DNA of 36,683 nt from CS3-C152 sp964347025 (GCA_964347025.1 CAYFWU010000010.1:1-36683); one strand, 5' to 3'. Positions 1-8,011 are shown, numbered from the stretch's first letter. Notes: a model not told the origin generated them from the letters alone. Program-made: numbers and translations.

Positions 1-45
1 ATTTCCACTGACATTGTTATATTAATATGGATAGTTTTAAATCCT

Positions 46-2031
46 TTAATCGGATTCTCCGAAAACTAGCGTCTTTATCTCAGAAAGGTCGTCCAGGGAA
101 TTAAGCATGATTTTCTTCCCTGAGATCGTGTAAAGAATATCGTCTATGTATAGAGAACGTTTCACGGAATATTCATCCCCGAAGTAGTAGTAACCACTCT
201 TCAGGAAGGTCTGATCGTCCTCATCGTAGTGCGTTATCCTTCCCTTAAGATCAAATCCGTTCTCAAGCGTTATGTCGTAAACGTAGGCTCCCTGGAAGGT
301 GTAATCGCCACTGGGAGGACCCCAGCGGGGTTCATCCTGTTTCTGCTGTTCCGTGAGTTCCGCAAGGAGGATGGGGATCACCAATAGATTCTTCTCCCTG
401 TCGAACAGGAACGCCTTGTGATCGCGGAGCACATAGGAATCGGTTCCCCTGTCTCCTATAATAACCTTGTGCAATTCTTTGGGATTACTAACGTCTGTGA
501 CATCGAATACCGCCATCTTCACCCCCTGGTACCATGCGAAGTCCCCCTGTTCCTCCTCGGCCTCCGTCGTTTCCTTGCCTATACCAATAATGTGGTTCTC
601 ATCGTAAGGGTGAAGGTAATCCGAATAGCCTGGGATCTTCAGTTTTCCTAGAATCTTCGGGTTCTCGTGACTGGACAGGTCAATAACAAAGAACGGGTCG
701 ATCTTCTTGAAGGTAACAAGATAACCCTTTTCTCCCATAAACCTGGCGGAATATATCGATTCTCCCGGGGCGATTTCCTCAATCTTCCCTACCATTTCGA
801 GATCGCTGTCAAAAACGTAAACGTTGTTGGAGGTGGAACCACCAGTCCTTGTCAGCCTTCCCATTGTGGTGGCTATCCTGAAGTGAGAATCCCACTCGTC
901 CATGGAGAACTGGTTCAGAATCCTTCCGGGAGCCTCCAGATTTCCCAGGTAGGAAATGTCTCCGTTGTCAAGCGAGAACTTATGTACGAGCGTTTTTTCT
1001 GTGGGTGTCCCTGCCTCCCTGGCAGCGAACCAGAAAGGATAATTCATCTCGGCAACGTAAAGGTTCTCGAGGGACGCGTAGATGTTCTGGCCTGATCCAA
1101 CCACTACCTCCTTAGTTATCTCGCCCTCGGGATCGTCAAGCGAAAGGGAAGCGATCGTCACGAACCTCTCGGGGTTTACGGGTTCGAAATACCCTACATC
1201 AACGCAGTCGCATGTCTTGGTGAAGGATACGTTCTTCCCCACGTCCTCCTCAACCCTGTCTCTGTACAAAGGAATGATGTCATCATCATTACCTCCCTCA
1301 AGTATGTGGTACTTCGGAGGGGCATTGATAACAAAGTAAACGTAGGGTCCGATCTTCCTGGAGGAAAGATAAGATCCTTCGAAATCCACGGTACGGATAA
1401 GGTCTGGGTTTGATCTGTCGGCAGCGTCCCAGATCTGGACAGTTGTTACCTGTGAATAATATGGGTAAGGCATTATTTCCATTTCCGCAACACCTTGTTT
1501 GGTTTCAGGCATCGGGATTTCCTCCCTGGTCTGGCCGAAAATCAGAACGTAGTTGTCATGGATGAACATTTCCTGGGGATAGAAATCTTCAAGTGTGGTT
1601 TCGCTGAGAATTTCGGCCTCCCCGGAGGGGTATGCCCTTGCTATTACCAGTTTGCTTTTACTTTCGCCGTACCTTTCCTGGGTGACTGTGTAGATGTATT
1701 TTCCGTCTGTTTTGACAATGTCGGCCTCGTCAACCCCAGCGACCTGTATGTTGGTTGTGGAGTACTGTGGTGCTGCTCCGCCTTCGGTGGCCGCCATGGG
1801 AGCGACCGCGCCAAGACCGGAGTCCCTGAAAGTTTCAAACATGTAATATTTCTGTGCATTTTGCCTTGCATCTCTGAAGGCATTGGCCAGGGAAGAACAT
1901 GAACTGAACTTTTCAAAGGAGGCTTCACGCGAAGGGTAGGGGTTCGCCTGGTAAGCGTAGTAAGAAACTATTCCTCCCACTATGAGCAATACAACCAATA
2001 CCGCTGAAACCTGTCCCGTTAAACCTTTCAT
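46..2031 (-). CDS. Secreted beta-propeller domain protein (PF09826-like)
   Basis: A 661-residue protein with an N-terminal hydrophobic segment (about residues 7-27) that acts as a signal peptide or anchor, followed by a large extracellular domain. The phrase VDEADIVKTDGKYIYTV near residue 100 is the hallmark of the PF09826 beta-propeller family, and later segments alternate short beta-strand phrases such as YVFDSDLEMVGKI and VFDVTDVSNPKELHKV as in propeller blades. Length is normal for the family. Function is unknown; family members are exported surface proteins. The start ATG at 2031 has a TATA-like ATATTATAAA about 20-29 bases upstream, so the message is probably leaderless. It is transcribed alone. 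Confidence 0.85.
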   Translation of the reverse strand: MKGLTGQVSAVLVVLLIVGGIVSYYAYQANPYPSREASFEKFSSCSSLANAFRDARQNAQKYYMFETFRDSGLGAVAPMAATEGGAAPQYSTTNIQVAGVDEADIVKTDGKYIYTVTQERYGESKSKLVIARAYPSGEAEILSETTLEDFYPQEMFIHDNYVLIFGQTREEIPMPETKQGVAEMEIMPYPYYSQVTTVQIWDAADRSNPDLIRTVDFEGSYLSSRKIGPYVYFVINAPPKYHILEGGNDDDIIPLYRDRVEEDVGKNVSFTKTCDCVDVGYFEPVNPERFVTIASLSLDDPEGEITKEVVVGSGQNIYASLENLYVAEMNYPFWFAAREAGTPTEKTLVHKFSLDNGDISYLGNLEAPGRILNQFSMDEWDSHFRIATTMGRLTRTGGSTSNNVYVFDSDLEMVGKIEEIAPGESIYSARFMGEKGYLVTFKKIDPFFVIDLSSHENPKILGKLKIPGYSDYLHPYDENHIIGIGKETTEAEEEQGDFAWYQGVKMAVFDVTDVSNPKELHKVIIGDRGTDSYVLRDHKAFLFDREKNLLVIPILLAELTEQQKQDEPRWGPPSGDYTFQGAYVYDITLENGFDLKGRITHYDEDDQTFLKSGYYYFGDEYSVKRSLYIDDILYTISGKKIMLNSLDDLSEIKTLVFGESD

Positions 2032-2050
2032 GGTTTATAATTGGGGAGTG

Positions 2051-2060
2051 TTTATAATAT
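2051..2060 (-). promoter_or_regulatory. TATA-like box of the beta-propeller gene
   Basis: ATATTATAAA on the minus strand lies 20-29 bases before the ATG at 2031, the usual archaeal TATA position for a leaderless message. Judged by eye. Confidence 0.45.
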
Positions 2061-2074
2061 GCGTTTCGATTTTG

Positions 2075-2090
2075 TTCGGTTTTGACCGAA
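2075..2090 (-). terminator. Hairpin just after the LemA gene
   Basis: The inverted repeat TTCGGT-CAAA-ACCGAA (minus strand) has a 6-bp stem and 4-nt loop and begins 8 bases past the LemA stop. It could end or stabilise the GIDE-LemA transcript. There is no strong T-run after it, so terminator function is inferred. Confidence 0.35.
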
Positions 2091-2097
2091 ATTCCTT

Positions 2098-2667
2098 TCA
2101 GAACTTAACTTCTACGTCCCTCTTTTCCTCTTCGGCCACCTTGAACATTTCCTCTGGTCTGTAGCTCATCATCCTCGCGACAAACACGTCCGGTATGGAA
2201 TGTATGCGTATGTTGTAGGTGTTCACGGAGTCGTTGTAGAATTCTCTCCTGTCAGCGAGCTCATTCTCGATCCCGCTTATCCTGTGCTGCAGCTGCATGA
2301 AATTCTCGCTGGCCCTCAGCTTCGGGTAGTTCTCAGCAACAGCGAACAATGTTTTTAACGCTGCTGATATTATCCCGTCGGCCTTTGCCTTTTCAGGAAG
2401 CGTTTTCGCTTTCAGAAGTTCTGTCCTCGCCTTGGTGATCTCGGTCAGAACCCCTCTCTCGTGCTTCATGTAGCCCTTTACAGAATTTATTAGTTTTGGA
2501 AGCTCATCGGTTCTCTGCTTCAGAAGAACGTCTATGTTGGCCCATGATTTCTTTATGTTGTTCTTCACCCTTATCAGGCCGTTGAATATCGCGACCAGGT
2601 AGGCTATTATCGCTATTACAACCAGAACTATTATGACCGTTATTATCAGCTCGATTCCAAAAGCCAT
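2098..2667 (-). CDS. lemA: LemA family membrane protein
   Basis: A 189-residue protein with one N-terminal transmembrane helix (about residues 5-30) followed by a long helical domain. The phrases VKNNIKKSWANIDVLLKQR and DELPKLINSVKGYMKHE match the LemA family core. The C-terminal part contains RREFYNDSVNTYNIRI and YRPEEMF, also typical. LemA proteins are widespread membrane-anchored helical-bundle proteins of unclear biochemical role. The start at 2667 has a GGGGTG ribosome-binding site. The gene lies 27 bases after a GIDE-domain gene on the same strand, a frequent pairing in prokaryotes, so the two probably form an operon and work at the same membrane site. Confidence 0.92.
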   Translation of the reverse strand: MAFGIELIITVIIVLVVIAIIAYLVAIFNGLIRVKNNIKKSWANIDVLLKQRTDELPKLINSVKGYMKHERGVLTEITKARTELLKAKTLPEKAKADGIISAALKTLFAVAENYPKLRASENFMQLQHRISGIENELADRREFYNDSVNTYNIRIHSIPDVFVARMMSYRPEEMFKVAEEEKRDVEVKF

Positions 2668-2694
2668 AAGCGCACCCCTCTAATTTAATATAAT

Positions 2695-3450
2695 CTATAA
2701 CAATCTGAGATATATAAGTATAACCGCGAGCGAACCCACCGTCAGGACAGCACCCCCGAATATGCCTCCCATAATCTTAAATCTCAGTTTTTTCAGGACA
2801 CCCTTCTCATGCCTGTCCGAGATGTAGTAAATTTTTTCATGCCTTCCTTTCTGGATCATCACGTCTTCCATCCCGTGTTTCGCTGTCCCCTCCTCAACGA
2901 ACGGATTATCACCCGCTGTTCCGAGGATGTACACCTTTTCATTGGGCTGTATGAAGTATTCCCTGAAGCGGAGGGTTTTGTTGAAGCCCAAAATGTTTTT
3001 GTATTTCAGGCCGGTTTTTTCCGCAAATTCCTTTATGTTCACGGGTATTTTGCCGGAAGGTCTGTATTCGAAATCCATAGGTATGTCCACATTCGCCCCC
3101 CTCGGATCAACCAGGACCTGACCTGTGTTGTCCCTGAGGAAGAACCTGTTCCTGGAATCTCCCCTGTCAATTGTGGCCCAGTGGCTGCTTTTCCCTGAAC
3201 TTCGGTGTTCTTCCACCGTGTATTTGTAGTACACGCAGTCCTTTCCGGAAAACGGGCTCTTGAGTATCCCTTTCTTTGCGGGAAGGGCCTCCCCGAAAAC
3301 CTCGACAAGCCCCATCGCCAGCGAGCGGATCTTGGAGGTGGGCATGTTCTCGATTAATCGTTTTTGCCTGTGCCACTTAATTCCTTTATAGAAAAAAATA
3401 AGTCCGAGTATCATCCCCCCAATAGCGTAAAAAAATATTCTTGCGTCCAT
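2695..3450 (-). CDS. GIDE-domain membrane protein (MULAN/GIDE-like)
   Basis: A 251-residue protein with hydrophobic segments at both ends (about residues 5-22 and 228-248) and a soluble domain between. The stretch GILKSPFSGKDCVYYKYTVE followed by FLRDNTGQVLVDPRGANVDI matches the GIDE domain shared with eukaryotic MULAN-type E3 ligases. No RING finger is present, as in other prokaryotic members, so there is no reason to call it a ubiquitin ligase. The gene precedes lemA in a two-gene unit. The upstream sequence TTTTATTAAATC about 25-30 bases before the ATG fits a leaderless promoter. Function unknown; membrane or envelope homeostasis is the usual guess. Confidence 0.82.
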   Translation of the reverse strand: MDARIFFYAIGGMILGLIFFYKGIKWHRQKRLIENMPTSKIRSLAMGLVEVFGEALPAKKGILKSPFSGKDCVYYKYTVEEHRSSGKSSHWATIDRGDSRNRFFLRDNTGQVLVDPRGANVDIPMDFEYRPSGKIPVNIKEFAEKTGLKYKNILGFNKTLRFREYFIQPNEKVYILGTAGDNPFVEEGTAKHGMEDVMIQKGRHEKIYYISDRHEKGVLKKLRFKIMGGIFGGAVLTVGSLAVILIYLRLL

Positions 3451-3510
3451 ATCATTAATAATTTAATCAGATTTAATAAAATAACATCCCTTATTTTAAT
3501 TGTGGGGGAA

Positions 3511-3615
3511 ATGAGTGAAGAAGAAAGAAGGGAATACTTCGAGAGCAAGAAGAAAAAGAAGTATAAGAAAAGGTATAAGAAAAGGGTTAAATACAGGAAA
3601 ACGCCTGTTGACTGA
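3511..3615 (+). CDS. Very small lysine-rich basic protein (34 aa)
   Basis: A 34-codon reading frame starts at ATG 3511, closely preceded by GTGGGGGA, and reads MSEEERREYFESKKKKKY then further Lys/Arg/Tyr-rich sequence ending in TPVD. The first third is acidic and the rest extremely basic, with repeated KKRYKKR-type phrases, which suggests nucleic-acid or ribosome binding. An open frame extends upstream to 3364 but runs antisense through the GIDE gene and across the promoter region, so the later start is preferred. No family is recognised. Short basic proteins of this kind are easily missed by gene finders. It is divergent from the GIDE gene. Confidence 0.55.
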   Translation: MSEEERREYFESKKKKKYKKRYKKRVKYRKTPVD

Positions 3616-3651
3616 AAGTTAATTTTTATTTGACCTCTGCAAATTATAGAT

Positions 3652-4224
3652 ATGCGATACGTTATTTTGATAATTCTGTTATTGCCGGTTTTGTCGAGCG
3701 GGTGTGTACAACAAACGGGACCAAACACGAATGATAGCACTGAATATGCGTACAACAATGTATCGGGAAACGATAGTTTCAAGATCCTCCCCAAGGGAGA
3801 TTTCACGTTCAAGATGCTTGGTATAAATGAATTTCAGATCAGGCCGGGAGAGGGGACGAGGTTTTACGTTGTCTTCAACAATGTGGATGAGGATGAGAAA
3901 ACGCATAGTTTCATTGCAAGGGTTCTGCCGTCAGCGGTGGACTTTGATGCTAAAGCGGCATACAAGTGTCTCTACTTTACGAACTGCTCCCAACTGCATT
4001 ACGACATGGACAGCTGGATAAAGCAGACAAGAACAACGATGGAAGTAAATTACACCCGTGTCGGACTTCAGCATATGGATATTTCTATCCCTGAAACCGC
4101 GAAGAAAGGAACGTACATGTATGATGTCGTGGCCTGCCAAGATCTTAATTTTGATCAGTGCAACAAATCTTCAGCAAACTGGGGGCCTATTTTGTCCCTT
4201 ACCGTCCAGGTGCTTGAAGCGTAA
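3652..4224 (+). CDS. Putative secreted lipoprotein
   Basis: A 190-residue protein with a signal sequence ending in a lipobox-like LSSGC (Cys18), predicting lipid attachment and display on the outer face of the membrane. The next 30 residues are a Thr/Asn/Ser-rich linker with possible N-glycosylation sites (NDS, NVS, NDS). The remainder (from about residue 45) looks like a single beta-sandwich: FKMLGINEFQIRPGEGTRFY resembles the start of domains in cell-surface proteins, and it contains two CxxxxC-like cysteine pairs (KCLYFTNC and CQDLNFDQC). No specific family is recognised. The start ATG is only a few bases after the probable transcription start. Confidence 0.7.
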   Translation: MRYVILIILLLPVLSSGCVQQTGPNTNDSTEYAYNNVSGNDSFKILPKGDFTFKMLGINEFQIRPGEGTRFYVVFNNVDEDEKTHSFIARVLPSAVDFDAKAAYKCLYFTNCSQLHYDMDSWIKQTRTTMEVNYTRVGLQHMDISIPETAKKGTYMYDVVACQDLNFDQCNKSSANWGPILSLTVQVLEA

Positions 4225-4256
4225 GAATTTTAAGTTCTTTTTATAAAAATTAAATC

Positions 4257-4610
4257 ATGGATAAGTACACGGAAACATTCCCCGTAACCAGCTCTCTGGG
4301 CCTGCATACAAGGCCATCCGTAGATATGGCGAAGACCATCAACCGTTTTATTGAGAGCGGGTATCTGATAGATATAGAGATAAGTTCGAACGGCGACTAC
4401 CTGCATTATAACAGGAAGACGGACCCCGCAGAACCGTGTGATTTCACTGAAATGGGACTGGAGATGGGAAGTGAATTTAAGGTCTCCGTAATAACTGCCG
4501 AAGGGAAGGGCGAAAAAATTTTCAGGGGCATAGACAGGATTCTTAAGAAGATATACACAAGAGACGAGGAAGATCCTTCCAAAAGCGTTCTTGTTCATCG
4601 TAAGGTTTAG
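4257..4610 (+). CDS. HPr-like phosphocarrier domain protein
   Basis: A 117-residue protein whose N-terminus TSSLGLHTRPSVDMAKTI matches the HPr active-site motif, with the phosphorylatable histidine at position 17 followed by T-R-P. The overall order (strand, GLHxRP helix, IDIEISSNG strand, final VITAEG strand and DRILKKIY helix) fits an HPr fold of the phosphotransferase system. The region that normally carries the regulatory Ser46 is replaced by a longer acidic stretch (DPAEPCDFTEMGLEMGSEF). No enzyme I, EII or HPr kinase gene is present in the window. PTS is rare in small archaeal genomes, so this may be an orphan regulatory or scavenging protein. The domain call is fairly firm, the role is not. 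Confidence 0.75.
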   Translation: MDKYTETFPVTSSLGLHTRPSVDMAKTINRFIESGYLIDIEISSNGDYLHYNRKTDPAEPCDFTEMGLEMGSEFKVSVITAEGKGEKIFRGIDRILKKIYTRDEEDPSKSVLVHRKV

Positions 4611-4628
4611 ATTTTATTTCTTGCAACC

Positions 4629-4642
4629 GAAAGCTTTAAATA
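4629..4642 (+). promoter_or_regulatory. BRE/TATA promoter upstream of the wHTH-CDC48 unit
   Basis: A purine-rich BRE-like CGAAAGC is followed by TTTAAATA, a textbook archaeal promoter, about 80-90 bases before the ATG at 4723. A second TATA-like TATAAAAATTTA at 4696-4707 lies close to that start and could give a leaderless message. The unit may have two promoters. Confidence 0.5.
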
Positions 4643-4722
4643 CTTTTGAGTATATATATCTTTATATTATAATATACAAATATTACATCGGAGTGTATAA
4701 AAATTTATAGTAAGGTGTTTTA

Positions 4723-4938
4723 ATGAGAAGAGATCCGGTAATGATAATGAAGGAAATACTTCGCCTTCTCGAGGATGAGAAGGATGAGGCTTTAAGTCTC
4801 AACGCGATCGCCGAGAGAACGGGCATCCACAACCTCACCGTAAGGAGATACGTCAGGATAATAGAGATGGTGAGGAAGGAGCCTGAGATCGAGGTGATCA
4901 AAACCAAACACTCGATTATAATAAGGATGAGGAGATAG
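4723..4938 (+). CDS. Small winged-helix DNA-binding protein
   Basis: A 71-residue protein made almost only of a helix-turn-helix: ILRLLEDEKDEALSLNAIAE, then RTGIHNLTVRRYVRIIE as the turn and recognition helix, then VIKTKHSIIIRMRR as a likely beta-wing. It has no ligand or dimerisation domain beyond this. The ATG is preceded by AAGGTG. The gene lies one base upstream of a second small gene and about 180 bases upstream of CDC48, in the same orientation and behind a strong TATA box, so it may regulate that unit, including itself. Exact family not identified. Confidence 0.75.
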   Translation: MRRDPVMIMKEILRLLEDEKDEALSLNAIAERTGIHNLTVRRYVRIIEMVRKEPEIEVIKTKHSIIIRMRR

Positions 4939-4939
4939 C

Positions 4940-5137
4940 ATGAGGGAAATAATTTCAAGGGTTTTGGGGAAGGACAGAAGGCGTCCTCTGAATCCCGAGC
5001 CAAAGATGGAGACAGTACAAACAAATCTTAAAGATTTTAATACCGACAATCTTAATAATACAAATAATGTTATGGATTACCTTAATGTTGATCGTATAAT
5101 TTTCGAAAGAGGTGGTTTTTATGATGAAGAAGAGTGA
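4940..5137 (+). CDS. Small hypothetical protein, Asn-rich centre
   Basis: A 65-residue frame starts one base after the previous stop, with GAGGAGAT as a good ribosome-binding site. The first third is basic (SRVLGKDRRRPLNPEPK), the middle is Asn/Asp-rich (DFNTDNLNNTNNVMDYLNVD) and the end is acidic (FYDEEE). Its last 17 bases overlap the CDC48 start in another frame, and the CDC48 ribosome-binding site lies within it. The tight spacing suggests translational coupling. Against it, the central DNA is AT-rich and no family is recognised, so it could be a chance frame in a long leader. Confidence 0.5.
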   Translation: MREIISRVLGKDRRRPLNPEPKMETVQTNLKDFNTDNLNNTNNVMDYLNVDRIIFERGGFYDEEE

Positions 5138-7421
5138 TGATATAAGCATCAAGGTTGGAGAGCTTACAAACCGAGCGGAATCGGGAAGAGGTATAGTAAG
5201 GATAGATTCAAAAAACATGAGTAATCTGGGTCTGAGGGAAGGCGACATCATTGAGCTTTCAGGCCAGAAAAAGACAGGAGCTATTGCTGTCCGGGCGTAC
5301 CCGTCGGACGTTGGTCTTAACATAGCAAGAATGGACGGTATAACAAGAATGAACATAGGAGTGGGAGTCGGAGAAACAGTCAAGATAAAGAAGGCAGAAG
5401 TGAAAGAGGCGAAAAAGGTAACGCTCGCTCCCGCACAGAAGGGTATAACACTGATGATGAACCCTGATCTTCTGAAGAAGAATCTTTTCATGAGACCTGT
5501 TTTTAAGGGAGACATTATTTCCCCGTTCCCTGTTGTTAAAAGGAAGACGGAAAGCCCGTTCGAGGACTTCTTCAGGAGCTTTGGAATAGATGTTGAGGGC
5601 TTGGGAGACTTCTCTTTCACCCCAATACCAGGGGAGACGAAACTCGCGGTTGTTTCCACTCAGCCTGAAGGGATCGTGAAGATAACGGATATGACACAGG
5701 TTGAACTGAGGAAGGAAGCAATGGAGGTGGAAATGGGAAGGATCCCGACAATAACCTACGAGGACATCGGAGGTCTCCATGAATCAATACAGAAAATCAG
5801 GGAGATGGTTGAACTCCCTTTGAGACATCCTGAACTTTTCACCAAACTGGGAATCAGTCCTCCGAAGGGTGTTCTGTTATATGGTCCGCCCGGAACAGGG
5901 AAGACCTTGCTCGCGAAGGCTGTAGCTAACGAGAGCGGAGCGAATTTCTATTCTATCGCAGGTCCCGAGATAATGAGTAAGTGGTATGGACAGACAGAGG
6001 AGAATCTAAGGAAGATATTCGAGGATGCGGAGAAGAATGCGCCGTCAATAATTTTCATTGATGAGGTAGATGCCATCGCCCCCAAAAGGGAGGAGGTGAC
6101 AGGTGAAGTGGAGAAGAGAACGGTCTCGCAGCTGCTTTCCCTGATGGACGGGATGAAAGCGAGAGGGAAGGTAATAGTGATCGCCGCGACGAACAGGGAA
6201 AACGCTCTGGACCCTGCTCTCAGAAGGGGAGGAAGGTTTGACAGGGAGATCGAGATAGGAGTTCCGGATACGAAAGGAAGGAAGGAGATCCTTCAGATAC
6301 ATACAAGGAACATGCCGCTGGAAAACGATATTGAACTTGACTGGCTGGCAGAAGTGACGTACGGTTTCGTGGGGGCAGATCTCGAAGCCCTGGCGAAGGA
6401 GGCTGCAATGTCCGCCCTCAGGAGGAATCTTCCCCAGATATCCTGGAAGAAGGAAGAAGAGCTTCCGCAGGATGTCTTCAATAAACTTAAGGTAGTTAAA
6501 AAGGATTTCCAGAACGCGCTCAAGATGGTTGAGCCCTCTGCAATGCGTGAAGTAATGGTCGAAATTCCAAATGTAAAATGGAATGATATCGGAGGGCTGG
6601 AAGGAGTGAAACAATCTCTTAAAGAGATAGTTGAGTGGCCTCTGAAGAATCCGAAGTCTTTCGAAAAGGTTGGGATAAAACCCCCAAGGGGAGTTCTGTT
6701 ATATGGACCGCCCGGAACAGGGAAGACCTTGCTCGCGAAGGCTGTAGCTAACGAGAGCGGAGCGAACTTCATTTCGATCCGCGGACCTGAAATCCTTAGC
6801 AAGTGGGTCGGAGAGAGTGAGAAGCGTATTCGCGAGGTATTCAAGAGAGCGAAACAGGTGGCTCCAAGTATAATCTTCTTTGATGAGATGGATGCAATCG
6901 TTCCGAGGAGAGGGTTACAAATGGGGACGAGGGTTATGGAGAACGTTGTTTCACAGATCCTGACCCAGATGTCCGGTATGGAGGAACTACATAATGTTGT
7001 CGTGATAGGCGCAACCAACAGGCCTGATATTCTTGATCCCGCCCTGCTGAGACCCGGAAGGTTTGACAGGCAGGTTTTCGTTCCTGCCCCGGATGAGAAG
7101 TCAAGGCTCGAGATATTCAAGATCCACACGAAAAACATGCCACTGAAAGGGGTGGATCTGAAGAAACTGGCGAAACAGACTGAAGGATATTCAGGAGCGG
7201 ACATAGAATCGTTATGCAGGGAAGCAGGCCTGAACGCGTTAAGGGAGAACATAAACGCAAAGGAAGTGGTCAAGAAACATTTCAACGGTGCCATGGAAAA
7301 GGTTAAACCCTCGATAAACGTGGAACTCATTAAGTTCTATGACAAGATGTCGGAGAATTTCAAAACCAGGGGAACGGAAAGGAAACGGGCACTCAAAGAG
7401 GAAACCGATTATCTGGGATAG
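5121..7421 (+). CDS. cdc48: CDC48/VCP-type AAA+ ATPase
   Basis: A 766-residue double-AAA ATPase that unfolds or extracts proteins, in archaea usually for the proteasome. The N-terminal substrate-binding domain covers about residues 1-190 (KVGELTNRAESGRGIVRID). D1 has Walker A GPPGTGKT near residue 255, Walker B IIFIDEVDAI and SRH phrase DPALRRGGRFDRE; D2 has Walker A near residue 529, Walker B IIFFDEMDAI and DPALLRPGRFDRQ. The tail ends DYLG and lacks an obvious HbYX proteasome-docking motif. The start ATG at 5121 follows GAGGTGG; the in-frame GTG at 5112 is part of that ribosome-binding site. D1 and D2 share a 74-nt stretch with one mismatch, discussed as a finding. Confidence 0.98.
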   Translation: MMKKSDDISIKVGELTNRAESGRGIVRIDSKNMSNLGLREGDIIELSGQKKTGAIAVRAYPSDVGLNIARMDGITRMNIGVGVGETVKIKKAEVKEAKKVTLAPAQKGITLMMNPDLLKKNLFMRPVFKGDIISPFPVVKRKTESPFEDFFRSFGIDVEGLGDFSFTPIPGETKLAVVSTQPEGIVKITDMTQVELRKEAMEVEMGRIPTITYEDIGGLHESIQKIREMVELPLRHPELFTKLGISPPKGVLLYGPPGTGKTLLAKAVANESGANFYSIAGPEIMSKWYGQTEENLRKIFEDAEKNAPSIIFIDEVDAIAPKREEVTGEVEKRTVSQLLSLMDGMKARGKVIVIAATNRENALDPALRRGGRFDREIEIGVPDTKGRKEILQIHTRNMPLENDIELDWLAEVTYGFVGADLEALAKEAAMSALRRNLPQISWKKEEELPQDVFNKLKVVKKDFQNALKMVEPSAMREVMVEIPNVKWNDIGGLEGVKQSLKEIVEWPLKNPKSFEKVGIKPPRGVLLYGPPGTGKTLLAKAVANESGANFISIRGPEILSKWVGESEKRIREVFKRAKQVAPSIIFFDEMDAIVPRRGLQMGTRVMENVVSQILTQMSGMEELHNVVVIGATNRPDILDPALLRPGRFDRQVFVPAPDEKSRLEIFKIHTKNMPLKGVDLKKLAKQTEGYSGADIESLCREAGLNALRENINAKEVVKKHFNGAMEKVKPSINVELIKFYDKMSENFKTRGTERKRALKEETDYLG
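5871..5944 (+). repeat. Walker A patch, copy in D1 of CDC48
   Basis: This 74-nt segment is identical, except for one base (5885 T versus 6707 A), to 6693-6766 in the second ATPase domain. It encodes VLLYGPPGTGKTLLAKAVAN plus a few residues. Flanking sequence is clearly diverged on both sides. Confidence 0.9.
6693..6766 (+). repeat. Walker A patch, copy in D2 of CDC48
   Basis: Second copy of the 74-nt segment at 5871-5944 (73 of 74 bases match). All synonymous positions but one agree, which is far more similarity than the neighbouring parts of the two domains show. Confidence 0.9.
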
Positions 7422-7466
7422 TTCCCACTCCTTTTTCTTTTTAAGTTTTCAAGATAATTATTTATC

Positions 7467-7829
7467 ATGAGGATAGAGTTTAATCCCAGGCACATAACGA
7501 GCCGGCTCGGTCCGTGGAAAGGTTTTCTGACCGGGAGCCTTATAATGACTTCATTCGCAATACTCTTTACCACAGAGAACGAATTCGTTTTCCTTGGTAT
7601 GGTTGCGTTTATTTTTGCGGGGATCGTCCTTCTGCTGGAGAGTTTGCTCAGGGGTGGTGAGGAAATCCCTTTCCTTGCCATAATCGTCATGTTTGTGGTG
7701 GGAATGATATTTTCGATCGTCATCTCCTTCCTCGGACTTGCATATCTCTATTTCGCAATAGTTATAATTCTGATAATACTGACCTACACTCCGAGAGAAA
7801 GTTTAAAGAGATTTAGAAAAAGTGAATAG
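7467..7829 (+). CDS. Small multi-spanning membrane protein
   Basis: A 120-residue protein with about four hydrophobic segments: around residues 18-34, 41-59, 67-85 and 88-105. The N-terminus (MRIEFNPRHITSRLGPWKG) is basic and presumably cytoplasmic, and the C-terminus ends in a basic tail (RESLKRFRKSE). There are no catalytic or metal-binding motifs and no family is recognised. It starts 45 bases after CDC48 on the same strand and converges with the L24e gene, whose stop directly adjoins its own. A T-rich stretch (CTTTTTCTTTTT) in the gap could end the CDC48 transcript. Confidence 0.65.
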   Translation: MRIEFNPRHITSRLGPWKGFLTGSLIMTSFAILFTTENEFVFLGMVAFIFAGIVLLLESLLRGGEEIPFLAIIVMFVVGMIFSIVISFLGLAYLYFAIVIILIILTYTPRESLKRFRKSE

Positions 7830-8006
7830 CTATTTCTTTTTTTCCTTTTTGGTGGATGAGACCCATTTCAGTTTCTTTGGTTCCCTTCCCAACTTCCAGT
7901 TTTTCTGGCATTTGGAAGAACAGAAGTAAAAAACCCTTCCGTCATTTCTTACGAACATCTTGCCGCTTCCCTTTTGAACGTTGTTTTTGCACGTTGAACA
8001 TTTCAC
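7830..8006 (-). CDS. rpl24e: Large ribosomal subunit protein L24e (eL24)
   Basis: A short zinc-ribbon ribosomal protein: CSTCKNN near the start and FYFCSSKC later supply the four zinc cysteines, and GKMFVRNDGRVFYFCSSKC is the eL24 signature. It is the last gene of the L7Ae-S28e-L24e operon seen in many archaea. An in-frame GTG at 8015 overlaps the S28e stop by 4 bases and would add three residues (MIR). I prefer the GTG at 8006, because the upstream GGTGATC looks like its ribosome-binding site and MKCSTC fits the usual N-terminus. Nucleoside diphosphate kinase and IF2, often next in this operon, are absent here. Confidence 0.92.
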   Translation of the reverse strand: MKCSTCKNNVQKGSGKMFVRNDGRVFYFCSSKCQKNWKLGREPKKLKWVSSTKKEKKK

Positions 8007-8011
8007 CCTGA

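Noticed and set aside
5112..5120. Upstream GTG start for CDC48
   Set aside because: The GTG is part of the GAGGTGG ribosome-binding site; ATG at 5121 is the better start.
4955..5659. 234-codon minus-strand frame across the CDC48 start
   Set aside because: Antisense shadow of the small Asn-rich gene and the CDC48 N-terminal domain.
6293..7330. Long open frame on the minus strand opposite CDC48 (345 codons)
   Set aside because: It lies wholly antisense to a certain gene, has no family resemblance, and arises from the codon bias of the CDC48 frame.
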